Assembly (NCBI GenBank): GCA_027002755.1
Contig: JALWZI010000081.1
Location: 1-7,312, forward strand
From: Campylobacteraceae bacterium
GTDB taxonomy: Bacteria > Campylobacterota > Campylobacteria > Campylobacterales > Sulfurovaceae
Direction of reading: 5' to 3'
Length of the DNA: 7,312 nucleotides
The notes under the pieces: model-generated
Told to the model about the DNA's origin: nothing
The model's database searches: none
Seen by the model: the letters and a program-made list of their open reading frames with translations, nothing else
Made by a program: the position numbers and the translations under genes
Part shown: one piece after another, positions 1 through 7,093 of the stretch
Layout: every line of letters begins with the position of its first letter
How positions within the stretch are numbered: the first letter of the stretch is position 1

Positions 1-751
1 GGCGATTCTCCGTACGAAGCCAAGGGCTTTCGTCCTGACCCACCTCTACGGCCAGAGCGCCAAAGCGGACGAGATCGCCGAGATCTGCGAGCGATACGGC
101 GTCGTACTCATCGAAGATGCCGCCGAGAGCCTGGGGGCGACGCTGAACGGCCGGCAGACAGGACGATTTGGAAAATTCGGTATCTACTCCTTCAACGGCA
201 ACAAGATCATCACCACCAGCGGCGGCGGGATGCTGGTTGGCGATGACGAAGAGGCGATTGCTCACGCCCGCAAACTGGCCACCCAGGCGCGGGAGCCGAC
301 CCCCTGGTATGAGCACGAGGAGCTGGGATACAACTACCGGATGAGCAATGTCCTGGCTGCCATCGGCGTAGGGCAGATGGAGGTGCTGCCGGAACGGATC
401 GCGAAAAAACGGCAGATCTTCGACTGGTATCGGGAGTCTCTGTCGGACCTGGAAGGGGTAGAGTGGATGCCGGAGATCCCCGGGAGCCTTGGAAACCGCT
501 GGTTGACGACCCTGACGCTGCGCCGGGGGAATCCGCTGGAGATCATCGACGCACTGGAGAAGGAGAACATCGAGGCCCGTCCTCTCTGGAAGCCGATGCA
601 CCGACAGCCGCTCTTCGCCGGAGCCGAAATCTTCGGCGGCGCCGTCAGTGAGGATCTCTTTGCCCGGGGACTCTGTCTGCCCAGCGGGACGGCGATGGAG
701 CGCGAGGATGTGGAGCGGGTGGCTGCTGTGATCCGAAAGGTACTCGCATGA
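1..751 (+). CDS. pglE: UDP-4-keto-6-deoxy-GlcNAc aminotransferase (PglE-like), 5'-truncated by window edge
   Basis: PLP-dependent sugar aminotransferase of the DegT/DnrJ/EryC1/StrS family. It probably converts UDP-4-keto-6-deoxy-GlcNAc, the product of the PglF reaction, to the 4-amino sugar on the way to UDP-diNAc-bacillosamine. The frame is open from base 2, giving 249 visible residues; the family is about 380-390 long, so roughly 120-140 N-terminal residues lie outside the window. Visible motifs are HLYGQ near residue 14, EDAAESLGA at 38-46 (the Asp expected to contact the PLP ring nitrogen) and SFNGNKIITTSGGG at 63-76, whose Lys68 is the expected Schiff-base lysine. The first ATG in the window, at 230, lies downstream of this lysine and is internal, not the start. 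The stop overlaps the pglF start in an ATGA. The pglF neighbour favours PglE over other members of this large family, but substrate is inferred from context. Confidence 0.9.
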   Translation, partial: AILRTKPRAFVLTHLYGQSAKADEIAEICERYGVVLIEDAAESLGATLNGRQTGRFGKFGIYSFNGNKIITTSGGGMLVGDDEEAIAHARKLATQAREPTPWYEHEELGYNYRMSNVLAAIGVGQMEVLPERIAKKRQIFDWYRESLSDLEGVEWMPEIPGSLGNRWLTTLTLRRGNPLEIIDALEKENIEARPLWKPMHRQPLFAGAEIFGGAVSEDLFARGLCLPSGTAMEREDVERVAAVIRKVLA

Positions 752-2538
752 GCCGATTGAAGCGGTGGATGAAACCGACGGCGGAGAAGCGCTTTCTCTT
801 TTTTCTGAATGCGGATATCCTTCTCTCTCTTGTAACACTCTATACCGCCTATCTGCTCCGCTTCAATTTCCATATCCCTCCCAAATACCTGGAGCATTTC
901 TGGCTCACCTACGGGGTCCTGACGGCGCTGAAAGTGGCGGCGATGGCCTGGCGGGGGCAGTACCGGATCGTCTGGCGCTTCTTCGGGCTGGGGGATGTAC
1001 GCCGGGTGCTGGAGGCCCATCTGGCCGCCTATGGCCTCTTCGTGCTGGTGCTCTCCCTCTTCCGCACCGACTTCATGCCCTTTGCCCGGAGTATCTTCAT
1101 CATCGATTTCTTTCTCTCTTTCCTGGTGCTCAGCGGGCTGAGGATGGCCAAACGGCTGCTGACGGAGTCCAGCCTTCCCGAGGGGCTCAAACCGACCCTG
1201 ATCGTCGGGGTGGGAAAAGGCTCGGCCTTGATCCGGGCGGTGACAATGGCGGAGCCTGCCTACAAACCCGAGGCGATCATCGCCTGGCGGGAGCGGGGAC
1301 TGGCGGGAAGCAAGATCGAGAATCTGAAAGTCTACGCTCCGGAGAGACTGGAGGAGCTGATCGAACGATACCGGATCCATACGGTGATCGTGGCGGAAGA
1401 GCTGGAGCCCCGGGAGCTCAACAACCTCATTGACCGGCTGGAGGATCTGGGGGTCCGGGAGATCAAGCGGATCCGGCTGCTGGGCGAGGGACGGGAGCGT
1501 CTGGAGGAGATCCCCATCGAGGAGCTTCTGGCCCGCCAGCCCAAGGACCTGGATCGGGAGACGATCGCCGGATTCCTTCGGGGAAAGAGCATCCTCGTCA
1601 CCGGGGCGGGGGGAAGCATCGGCAGCGAGATCTGCCGTCAGTGCCTCGCCTTCGGGGCCCGGCGTCTGGTCCTGGTGGAGAACTCGGAGTACAACCTCTA
1701 CCGCATCCTGGACCAGCTCGGGCCGGAACGGGCCGTGCCCCGGCTGGTCTCGGTCCTGGACCGGGAGCGGTTGGAGCGGGTCTTCGAGGCGGAGCGGCCC
1801 CAGATCGTCATCCATGCCGCCGCCTTCAAGCATGTGCCCCTCTGCGAAGCCAATCCCGATACAGCGGTGGAGAACAACATCCTCGGGGCGATGAACGTCA
1901 TCGATCTGGGGATCCGCTACGGAGCGGAGAAGGTGGTCAATATCTCCAGTGACAAGGCGGTCCGTCCCACCAACGTCATGGGGGCCACCAAGCGGGTGAC
2001 GGAGCTCTACGCCCAGAACGTCCCTTCCGGCAAAACCGAGATCGTATCGGTACGCTTCGGGAATGTCCTGGGGTCCAGCGGAAGCGTGGTCCCCAAGTTC
2101 CGGGAGCAGATCGAGGCGGGAGGGCCGGTCACGGTGACCCACCCCGAGATCACCCGCTACTTCATGCTGATCCCCGAAGCGTGCCAGCTGGTGCTCCAGG
2201 CGGCGGCGATGGCCGAAGGGGGAGAGCTCTTCATCCTCGACATGGGGGAGCCGGTGAAGATCGTGGATCTGGCCAAAAAGATGATCCGCCTCTACGGGAA
2301 AGAGGGAGAGGTGGAGATCGTCTATACCGGTCTGCGTCCGGGAGAGAAGCTCTACGAAGAGCTCCTGCTCGACGATGCCGAGTGCAAAACCAGGTATGAA
2401 TCGATCTATGTCGCCGGTTCCACCGACTATCCCATTGAAAAACTCCGGGCGGATATCGAGGCGCTGATGGCGGCCGGGGATCTGAGGGAGACACTGCGCC
2501 GGATCGTTCCGGAATACCGCCCGGCCGATTCCGACTGA
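748..2538 (+). CDS. pglF: Membrane-anchored UDP-GlcNAc 4,6-dehydratase, PglF/FlaA1/WbpM-type
   Basis: NAD-dependent inverting or retaining 4,6-dehydratase acting on UDP-GlcNAc, first step towards bacillosamine-type sugars used in N-glycans or surface polysaccharides. The 596 residues match the roughly 590 of Campylobacter PglF. Residues about 15-135 hold four hydrophobic segments (near 17-38, 53-68, 90-105, 116-133), the usual membrane anchor. A first Rossmann-like region follows (LIVGVGKG near 151), then the catalytic domain with TGAGGSIGSE at 285-294, AAAFKHVPLCE at 357-367 and SSDKAVRPTNVMGATKR at 400-416. The usual short-chain dehydrogenase Tyr of YxxxK is Met411 (MGATK), and Ser401-Asp402-Lys403 precede it, as in the PglF class of dehydratases. 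LRPGEKLYEELL at 529-540 is a typical C-terminal motif. Translation is probably coupled to pglE through a 4-bp overlap. A WbpM-like role in O-antigen synthesis cannot be excluded; the adjacent pglE favours bacillosamine. Confidence 0.93.
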   Translation: MSRLKRWMKPTAEKRFLFFLNADILLSLVTLYTAYLLRFNFHIPPKYLEHFWLTYGVLTALKVAAMAWRGQYRIVWRFFGLGDVRRVLEAHLAAYGLFVLVLSLFRTDFMPFARSIFIIDFFLSFLVLSGLRMAKRLLTESSLPEGLKPTLIVGVGKGSALIRAVTMAEPAYKPEAIIAWRERGLAGSKIENLKVYAPERLEELIERYRIHTVIVAEELEPRELNNLIDRLEDLGVREIKRIRLLGEGRERLEEIPIEELLARQPKDLDRETIAGFLRGKSILVTGAGGSIGSEICRQCLAFGARRLVLVENSEYNLYRILDQLGPERAVPRLVSVLDRERLERVFEAERPQIVIHAAAFKHVPLCEANPDTAVENNILGAMNVIDLGIRYGAEKVVNISSDKAVRPTNVMGATKRVTELYAQNVPSGKTEIVSVRFGNVLGSSGSVVPKFREQIEAGGPVTVTHPEITRYFMLIPEACQLVLQAAAMAEGGELFILDMGEPVKIVDLAKKMIRLYGKEGEVEIVYTGLRPGEKLYEELLLDDAECKTRYESIYVAGSTDYPIEKLRADIEALMAAGDLRETLRRIVPEYRPADSD

Positions 2539-2561
2539 GCCGCGCCAAAGCCCCCTTGGGG

Positions 2562-2567
2562 TAAAAT
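2562..2567 (+). promoter_or_regulatory. Candidate -10 box (TAAAAT) for gltX
   Basis: The 57-bp pglF-gltX gap contains GGGGTAAAATC, a common -10 form in Campylobacterota, with no recognisable -35. Transcription would begin near 2574, leaving a leader of about 22 nt with GAAGGA as ribosome binding site near 2585. The box follows a short CCCC-TT-GGGG palindrome that is too small and lacks a T-run to be a terminator, so readthrough from pglF is also possible. Confidence 0.45.
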
Positions 2568-2595
2568 CTCTGACAAAGTCGTTTGAAGGATCAGC

Positions 2596-3990
2596 ATGGT
2601 TGTTACACGTTTCGCCCCCTCTCCCACAGGGTATCTCCATATCGGCGGTCTGCGCACCGCCCTTTTCAGCTGGCTCTGGGCCCGCAGGAACGGCGGCCGG
2701 TTTCTCCTGCGGATCGAAGATACCGATCTGAGCCGCAACAGCGACGAAGCGCTGGCGGCGATCCTGGAGGCCTTTGACTGGGTAGGGCTCGATTATGACG
2801 GGGATGTGGTCTATCAGTCCCAGCGTTTCGATCTCTACAAACAGTATATCGACCGGCTCCTGGAGGAGGGCAAAGCCTACAGGTGCTACATGAGCAAAGA
2901 GGAGCTGGATGCCCTGCGGGCCGAGCAGATGGCGAGGGGGGAGCGTCCCCGCTACGACGGGCGCTATCGGGACTTCACCGGTACCCCGCCGGAGGGGGTG
3001 GCTCCGGTGATCCGCATCAAGGCCCCCCGGGAGGGAGAGATCGTCTTCGAAGACGGGGTCAAAGGGGAGATCCGCATCGCCGCCAGCGAAGTGGACGACT
3101 TTATCATCGCCCGCAGCGACGGGACGCCTACCTACAATTTCGTCGTGGCTGTCGACGACGCCCTGATGGGACTGACCGATGTGATCCGGGGTGACGATCA
3201 TCTCTACAACACCCCCAAGCAGCTGGTGGTCTACGAGGCCCTGGGCTTCACTCCGCCCCGCTTCTACCATGTCCCCATGATCCACAACGAGCAGGGGCGC
3301 AAGCTCTCCAAACGTGACGGAGCGATGGATGTGATGGAGTACAAGCGTCAGGGCTTCCTCCCCGAGGCACTGCTCAATTTCCTGGTGCGCCTGGGCTGGA
3401 GCCACGGGGATCAGGAGATCTTCAGCCGCGAGGAGATGCTGGAGTGGTTCGACCCCCACGATATCAACAAATCCGCCTCCAGCTACAACCTGGACAAACT
3501 TCTCTGGCTCAACGGCCACTACATCAAGAACACCCCCAACGAAAAGCTGGCGAAGCTCCTCGAGGAGTTCGGCGTCCATATCGCGGACCACGACCGGATG
3601 GAGTTCCTGCTCGATGCCGTCAAAGAGCGGAGCAAGACCCTGGTGGAGCTGGCGGAGCATATCCGGATGATCCTGGAGCGGCCGGCCCAGTACGATCCCA
3701 AGGCGGCCAAAAAGGCTTTCAAAGGGGAGGCCCTTTCGATTCTGCGGGCTTTTGCCGAAAAACTGACCTCAAGCGAGGGGCTGCATCTGCCCAGTGACTA
3801 CCACAAAGTGATGGAGACCTTCGTCGCCGAACAGGAGATCGGTTTCGGCAAGCTCGGCCAGCCCCTGCGGGTGGCGCTGCTGGGGAAGATGACCGGCCCC
3901 GGGATGGACGAGGTGATGGCGATCCTGGGCGTGGAGGAGACCGTCGCCAGGATCGATAGGGCGATCGAAGTATTGAGCGCTGAGGGGTGA
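2596..3990 (+). CDS. gltX: Glutamyl-tRNA synthetase (GltX1-like)
   Basis: Class I aminoacyl-tRNA synthetase that charges tRNA-Glu with glutamate in the cytoplasm. The 464 residues are the usual length. The N-terminus carries TRFAPSPTGYLHIGGLRTA with the HIGH-type signature at 15-18, RIEDTDLSRNS at 39-49, ARSDGTPTYNF at 172-182, IRGDDHLYNTPKQ at 197-209, and the KMSKS-type loop KLSKRDGAMDV at 236-246. The C-terminal anticodon-binding region includes GKLGQPLRVALLGK near 417-430. The start at 2596 has GAAGGA upstream and places the PSPTG motif as in homologues; an ATG at 2583 is in another frame. Many Campylobacterota have two GluRS paralogues, one of which charges tRNA-Gln for GatCAB. The overall match is to Helicobacter/Campylobacter GltX1, but which tRNA this copy prefers cannot be read from sequence alone. 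It ends 4 bp from the convergent mqnA stop. Confidence 0.97.
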   Translation: MVVTRFAPSPTGYLHIGGLRTALFSWLWARRNGGRFLLRIEDTDLSRNSDEALAAILEAFDWVGLDYDGDVVYQSQRFDLYKQYIDRLLEEGKAYRCYMSKEELDALRAEQMARGERPRYDGRYRDFTGTPPEGVAPVIRIKAPREGEIVFEDGVKGEIRIAASEVDDFIIARSDGTPTYNFVVAVDDALMGLTDVIRGDDHLYNTPKQLVVYEALGFTPPRFYHVPMIHNEQGRKLSKRDGAMDVMEYKRQGFLPEALLNFLVRLGWSHGDQEIFSREEMLEWFDPHDINKSASSYNLDKLLWLNGHYIKNTPNEKLAKLLEEFGVHIADHDRMEFLLDAVKERSKTLVELAEHIRMILERPAQYDPKAAKKAFKGEALSILRAFAEKLTSSEGLHLPSDYHKVMETFVAEQEIGFGKLGQPLRVALLGKMTGPGMDEVMAILGVEETVARIDRAIEVLSAEG

Positions 3991-4008
3991 GGGGTCAGCT
4001 TACTTTTT
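3979..4008 (+). terminator. Weak candidate terminator for gltX
   Basis: GCTGA (3979-3983) and TCAGC (3995-3999) form a 5-bp inverted repeat around a G-rich 11-nt loop, followed by TTACTTTTT. The gltX stop lies in the loop and the mqnA stop in the right arm. The stem is short and the T-run interrupted, so this is a suggestion only; no better terminator is visible between the two convergent genes. Confidence 0.25.
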
Positions 4009-4641
4009 CCACTTTTTTGAGGAAGAGTTTCAGCCCTTTTTTCTCTCTCCAGCCGATACGGTAGTCGATATGGCTGAGGTACCAGCGCAGCTGCGCCGGG
4101 GAGATCTGCCGCTTTTTAGCCTCTCTCTCCAGAATGTATCGAGGGATTTTCCACTCTTTCGATCCGAAATCCTTCGCCAGTTCTCTGATGCGTTTTCCCT
4201 GCCGGTTGTAGCAGAGTCGGGCAAAGACAAAAGGCAATCCGGTGCGTTCCTTCCAGGCCTGGGCCAGGTCGATCCCTTCTCCGCCGCTCAACCGGTGTCT
4301 CAATGCGGCATCTCCGATGATAACTTGTCCCTGAAGGCCCAGAACTTCCGCCAATGCGTTGGAGCTGGCGGAGGCGGGATCGGTTGCATGCTCTCCGGGA
4401 AGAACGAAGACACTGTGGACCGCTCCGTCGGCCACGATCCCCAGATCGGTGCAGCGGCATCGGCGGCTTTCGATGCTGGAGATAAAGGCGGCATGGACGT
4501 GCCCCTGACGGAACCGGCGGTTGATGACACTGGGAACCGCCCGGCGCCACCGGAGCATCTGGGCAAACTGGGTCGAAGGGGAGCGACGCTTCATATAGAC
4601 CTGAAAGGGGAGCAGGTTGAGGTAGGAGATGGAACCGAATA

Positions 4642-4645
<4 letters not shown>
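3995..4645 (-). CDS. mqnA: Chorismate dehydratase MqnA, futalosine menaquinone pathway
   Basis: Likely dehydrates chorismate to 3-[(1-carboxyvinyl)oxy]benzoate, the entry step of the futalosine route to menaquinone, the route used by Campylobacterota. From the GTG at 4645 it has 216 residues, on the short side for the family. The N-terminus has the diagnostic GSISYLNLLPF (4-14). Further family features are DLGIVADGAVHSV (67-79), DPASASSNAL (89-98), IGDAALRH (110-117) and DLAQAWKERTGLPFVFA (126-142), the last being a hallmark of MqnA/MqnD-type periplasmic-binding-protein folds. I chose GTG because AAGGGG lies 5-6 nt upstream and the conserved N-terminus begins there. An in-frame ATG at 4714 would add 23 residues encoded mostly by heptamer repeats, with no family likeness. 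The gene is transcribed opposite to the moa genes and converges on gltX. Translation may be governed by the inverted repeat at its start. The assignment rests on recognised motifs, not on a search. Confidence 0.87.
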
Positions 4646-4844
<199 letters not shown>

Positions 4845-4851
4845 TTGTCGT

Positions 4852-4857
4852 ATTATA
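4852..4857 (-). promoter_or_regulatory. Candidate -10 box (TATAAT) for mqnA
   Basis: Reading the minus strand, GGATATAATAC contains a perfect TATAAT. Transcription would begin near 4845, giving an mqnA leader of about 200 nt that contains repeat copy 1 and the start-codon hairpin. No convincing -35 is seen. It lies back to back with the moaD -10, about 25 bp away, so the two polymerase sites would overlap upstream of their -10 boxes. Confidence 0.5.
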
Positions 4858-4882
4858 TCCAAGGCCGTGCCGGCTCTTTTGG

Positions 4883-4888
4883 TATAAT
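4883..4888 (+). promoter_or_regulatory. Candidate -10 box (TATAAT) for the moaD-moaE-moeA cluster
   Basis: GCTCTTTTGGTATAATCATT holds a perfect TATAAT preceded by a T-run, the usual Campylobacterota housekeeping promoter form with no clear -35. The predicted start near 4895 leaves a leader of about 23 nt carrying GCAGGAGGG, a strong ribosome binding site for moaD. Confidence 0.6.
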
Positions 4889-4917
4889 CATTCCGATTTT
4901 GAGCAGGAGGGATCGCG

Positions 4918-5139
4918 ATGGTGAAAGTGGAGTTTCTGGGGCCGATCGCCAGGGAGCCGATGGAGCTGGAGGTCGCTTCCCTGGCGGAGCTCTCCAAGGT
5001 ACTCTTCGAAGAGGAGTCGATCCGTCCCTGGCTGGAGAAGTGTGCCGTCGCGGTCAACGATGTGATGGTCAAAGATCCCAACCACCCTCTCAAAGAGGGA
5101 GACCGGGTAAGTATTCTGCCGCCGGTCTGCGGGGGATAG
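4918..5139 (+). CDS. moaD: Molybdopterin synthase sulfur-carrier subunit MoaD
   Basis: Small ubiquitin-like (beta-grasp) protein that carries sulfur as a C-terminal thiocarboxylate and donates it, within the MoaD-MoaE complex, to precursor Z (cPMP) to make molybdopterin. The 73 residues are slightly short of the usual 80. The C-terminus reads ILPPVCGG, with the diagnostic terminal Gly-Gly inserted into the MoaE active site, preceded by EGDRVSILPP, the usual beta strand, and AVNDVMVKDPNHPLKEGD, matching the family's central part. The ATG at 4918 follows a strong AGGAGGG at proper spacing. It is first in a presumed moaD-moaE-moeA unit behind its own promoter. The activating enzyme (MoeB/ThiF type) is not in the window. 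The gap to moaE (119 bp) is filled by repeat copy 2. Confidence 0.93.
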   Translation: MVKVEFLGPIAREPMELEVASLAELSKVLFEEESIRPWLEKCAVAVNDVMVKDPNHPLKEGDRVSILPPVCGG

Positions 5140-5151
5140 AGCGCTTCGTTT

Positions 5152-5245
5152 GAGTGAAGAGTGAGGAATGATGAGTGAGGAATTTCGGTATGTGTTGCTT
5201 CGCAACGCTACATTTTAAAAAACTATAGACTATCGACTAGAGACC
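5152..5245 (+). repeat. Composite heptamer/hairpin repeat element, copy 2
   Basis: Degenerate left array GAGTGAA, GAGTGAG, GAATGAT, GAGTGAG (5152-5179), junction GAA-TTTCGGTA (5180-5190), and stem GTGTTGC/GCAACGC with loop TTC (5192-5208), seven pairs of which one is a T-G wobble. After CATTTTAAAA come three right-hand heptamers ACTATAG, ACTATCG, ACTAGAG (5222-5242). It occupies most of the moaD-moaE gap. The right array shares the 7-bp period but not the sequence of the right arrays of copies 1 and 3, so this copy is either degenerate or has had its right end replaced. Confidence 0.75.
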
Positions 5246-5258
5246 AAGTGGGGGAAAA

Positions 5259-5732
5259 ATGAGTGATATGGAGCTGTATGAAGGTCCTCTGAATGTCAAA
5301 GAGATCTTCGGGCGCTGGTTGGATGAGGAGGCGGAATCCAATTACGGCGCCTATATCCCTTTTGTGGGGACGATCCGGGCGGAGGATGGGATCGAGGCGC
5401 TCAGTTTCGATATCTACGAGCCGGTGCTTCGCAACTGGTTCGATGCCTGGCAGGCCAAAGCGGCGGAGCGGGGCGCCAGGGTCAAAATGGCCCATTCTGT
5501 CGGCGATGTGCCGGTACACACCTCCTCCTACGTCGCCGCGGTCTTCTCTCCCCGTCGGCGGGTGGCGCTGGAATTGATCGAGGAATTCGTTGAGGATTTC
5601 AAAGCCAACGCCCCCATCTGGAAATACGATGTGGTCGAGGGCCGGAGGATCTATGCCGAGGATCGCAGTACGCCCATGGAGGGAGCGGGGGTTTTGGCTG
5701 ACGCCAAGTTAGGAATGAGGAATGAGGAATGA
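5259..5732 (+). CDS. moaE: Molybdopterin synthase catalytic subunit MoaE, with repeat-encoded C-terminus
   Basis: Large subunit of molybdopterin synthase. With MoaD it converts precursor Z (cPMP) to the dithiolene molybdopterin in the cytoplasm. The 157 residues fit the family's about 140-155. Visible motifs are AYIPFVGTIR (31-40), the usual early strand, HSVGDVPVHTSSYVAAVFSPRR (start at 79), and APIWKYD (118-124), whose Lys122 is the conserved catalytic-site lysine. The ATG at 5259 follows GTGGGGGA with a spacing of about 5 nt. The last residues, KLGMRNEE, and the TGA stop come from the TTAGGAATGAG heptamer array of repeat copy 3, so the native C-terminal end has probably been replaced or extended. 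This tail lies beyond the catalytic motifs and is unlikely to abolish function. The gene follows moaD, and the two products act as a complex. Confidence 0.92.
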   Translation: MSDMELYEGPLNVKEIFGRWLDEEAESNYGAYIPFVGTIRAEDGIEALSFDIYEPVLRNWFDAWQAKAAERGARVKMAHSVGDVPVHTSSYVAAVFSPRRRVALELIEEFVEDFKANAPIWKYDVVEGRRIYAEDRSTPMEGAGVLADAKLGMRNEE

Positions 5733-5872
5733 GGAATGAGGAATTTTGGTATGCGTTGCTTTGCAACGCCATTTTGTGTATGTTTTGGGGATTGAATACA
5801 GATACGTCGCAACGTAAGTATAAGTGTAATCAACAATTACTAATTTCTAACTCCTGATTCCTAATTTGAAAA
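5710..5872 (+). repeat. Composite heptamer/hairpin repeat element, copy 3
   Basis: TAGGAAT followed by four exact GAGGAAT units (5710-5744; equivalently GAATGAG units from 5713), junction GAA-TTTTGGTA ending at 5751, and a perfect 7-bp stem GCGTTGC/GCAACGC with loop TTT (5753-5769). After about 70 bp comes a right array of four degenerate heptamers CTAATTT, CTAACTC, CTGATTC, CTAATTT (5840-5867), then GAAAAA. TTCCT(C/A)ATTTGAAA marks the right end here and in copy 1. The middle contains TACGT-CGCA-ACGTA (5803-5816) and AT-rich sequence with TATAAG/TGTAAT that might serve as a weak -10 for moeA. The left array overlaps the last 23 bp of moaE. Confidence 0.85.
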
Positions 5873-5883
5873 AGGATTTTTCA
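5867..5883 (+). promoter_or_regulatory. Short inverted repeat around the moeA ribosome binding site
   Basis: TGAAAAA (5867-5873) and TTTTTCA (5877-5883) pair perfectly around GGA. The moeA Shine-Dalgarno AAGGA spans the end of the left arm and the loop, and the ATG is one base past the right arm. The stem is mostly A-T and therefore weak; it may be chance in A/T-rich sequence. It is listed because the mqnA start has the same layout. Confidence 0.35.
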
Positions 5884-5884
5884 C

Positions 5885-7093
5885 ATGGCTTTTATCCATT
5901 TTGACGAATCGATGAAGATTCTCGATGAACAGAAGATAGAGCATTACAAAACCCGGCGGATGCCCCTGCTTGATGCCCGCGGTTTCGTGCTGGCGGAGGA
6001 TATCGTTGCCGATCATGACTCTCCCGAGGCACCGACCTCCGGGATGGACGGATATGCGATCCGTCACGAGGATCAGCGACTGGGGCGGCTGCGAATCGCC
6101 GGGATCAATCCGGCGGGCAGTGCGCAGCTCGAATCTCTGAAACCCGGGGAGGCGATCAAGACCTTCACCGGGTCGCTGATGCCTCCGGGGAGCGATACGC
6201 TGATCCCCATCGAGAACGTCCGTGTCGAGGGGGAGGAGATCGTGATCGAAGAGCCGGTTCCTCAGGGCTTTTCGGTGCGGCCGGTGGGAGAGAACTATGC
6301 CAAAGGGGAGCGGCTGATCCCGGCGGGGACGCCGCTGGAGTATCCCCAGATCGGGGTCCTGGCAGGCCTCAACCGCTCCCAGGTCACGGTCTACTCCCGA
6401 CCTCGGGTGGCGATCCTGGCGACGGGATCGGAGCTTCTGGAGCTGGGAGAGCCCCAGGTCCATGCCGGACAGATCCGCAGCTCCAACAACTATACCATCG
6501 GCGCCATTGTGGAGCGCTACGGTGCCGAGGCGATCCAGATGGGTTGTGTGGGGGACGATCGCCGAAACATCGCGGCGGCGGTGGGGAATGCCCTGCGGCA
6601 GGCCGATATTGTCGTGAGCACCGGAGGCGTAAGCGTTGGGGACTTCGATTTCGTCAAGGATGTGGTGGGGGCTCTGGAGGGGGCGGAGCTTCTCTTCAAA
6701 GGGGTCCGGATCAAACCGGGACAGCATCTCATGGTGGCCAGACGAGGGGATCAGTTCATCGTGGCGCTCCCCGGGTTCGCTTACTCCTCCACGGTGACAA
6801 CCCTGCTCTATGTCGTACCGTTGATCGCCAAACTGCAGAACCGTTCCCTGCCCATCGAGAAGGTCAGGGCGGTGCTGGACGAGCCCTTCGTCAAGCGGGC
6901 GAAAAAGGCGGAGTTTACTGCCTGCAACCTTCGTCTGGTCGATGGGCTCTATCGGGTCGATTTCCAGGGAAAAAAGGTCGGCACCAGTGCGATCCTGACC
7001 AATATGCTGGGACCCGTCGGACTGCTCTACACCTCCGAAGAGGAGGGGAGCAAGGATGCCGGCGAAGAGGTGGAGGTGCTGAAGATCCTCTGA
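5885..7093 (+). CDS. moeA: Molybdopterin molybdenumtransferase MoeA
   Basis: Inserts molybdate into adenylylated molybdopterin to give active molybdenum cofactor, acting after MoaD/MoaE. The 402 residues match the about 400-410 of the family. Motifs in order are PTSGMDGYA (50-58, the MDGYA signature), TFTGSLMPPGSDTLIP (93-108), VRPVGENYAKGERL (131-144), ILATGSELLELG (177-188), STGGVSVGDFDF (245-256) and GVRIKPGQ (273-280). The site normally reading LPGNPVS is LPGFAYSS (295-302). The C-terminal domain IV (about 325-402) is present. The ATG at 5885 has AAGGA 8 nt upstream. The 152-bp gap from moaE is taken up by repeat copy 3, so moeA may be read from the moaD promoter or from a weak local one. 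No MogA/MoaB-type adenylyltransferase is in the window. MoeA is distinguished from MogA/CinA by length and domain order. Confidence 0.94.
   Translation: MAFIHFDESMKILDEQKIEHYKTRRMPLLDARGFVLAEDIVADHDSPEAPTSGMDGYAIRHEDQRLGRLRIAGINPAGSAQLESLKPGEAIKTFTGSLMPPGSDTLIPIENVRVEGEEIVIEEPVPQGFSVRPVGENYAKGERLIPAGTPLEYPQIGVLAGLNRSQVTVYSRPRVAILATGSELLELGEPQVHAGQIRSSNNYTIGAIVERYGAEAIQMGCVGDDRRNIAAAVGNALRQADIVVSTGGVSVGDFDFVKDVVGALEGAELLFKGVRIKPGQHLMVARRGDQFIVALPGFAYSSTVTTLLYVVPLIAKLQNRSLPIEKVRAVLDEPFVKRAKKAEFTACNLRLVDGLYRVDFQGKKVGTSAILTNMLGPVGLLYTSEEEGSKDAGEEVEVLKIL

Noticed and set aside
411..416. Met in place of Tyr in the PglF YxxxK motif as a sign of an inactive enzyme
   Set aside because: The position given here is in protein residues (411-415). 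This Met is a known feature of PglF-type dehydratases, and the preceding Asp-Lys pair is present, so it is normal for the class.
334..3660. A very long open frame on the minus strand (about 1100 codons) opposite pglE, pglF and gltX
   Set aside because: It lies antisense to three well-supported genes, its translation has no recognisable domains, and GC-rich codon use commonly leaves the antisense frame free of stops. It spans several unrelated genes, as a shadow would.
4877..4885. TTTTGGTAT shared by the moaD promoter and the repeat junction
   Set aside because: A T-run followed by GGTATAAT is a common Campylobacterota promoter form, no heptamer array or hairpin accompanies it, and a 9-base match can be chance.
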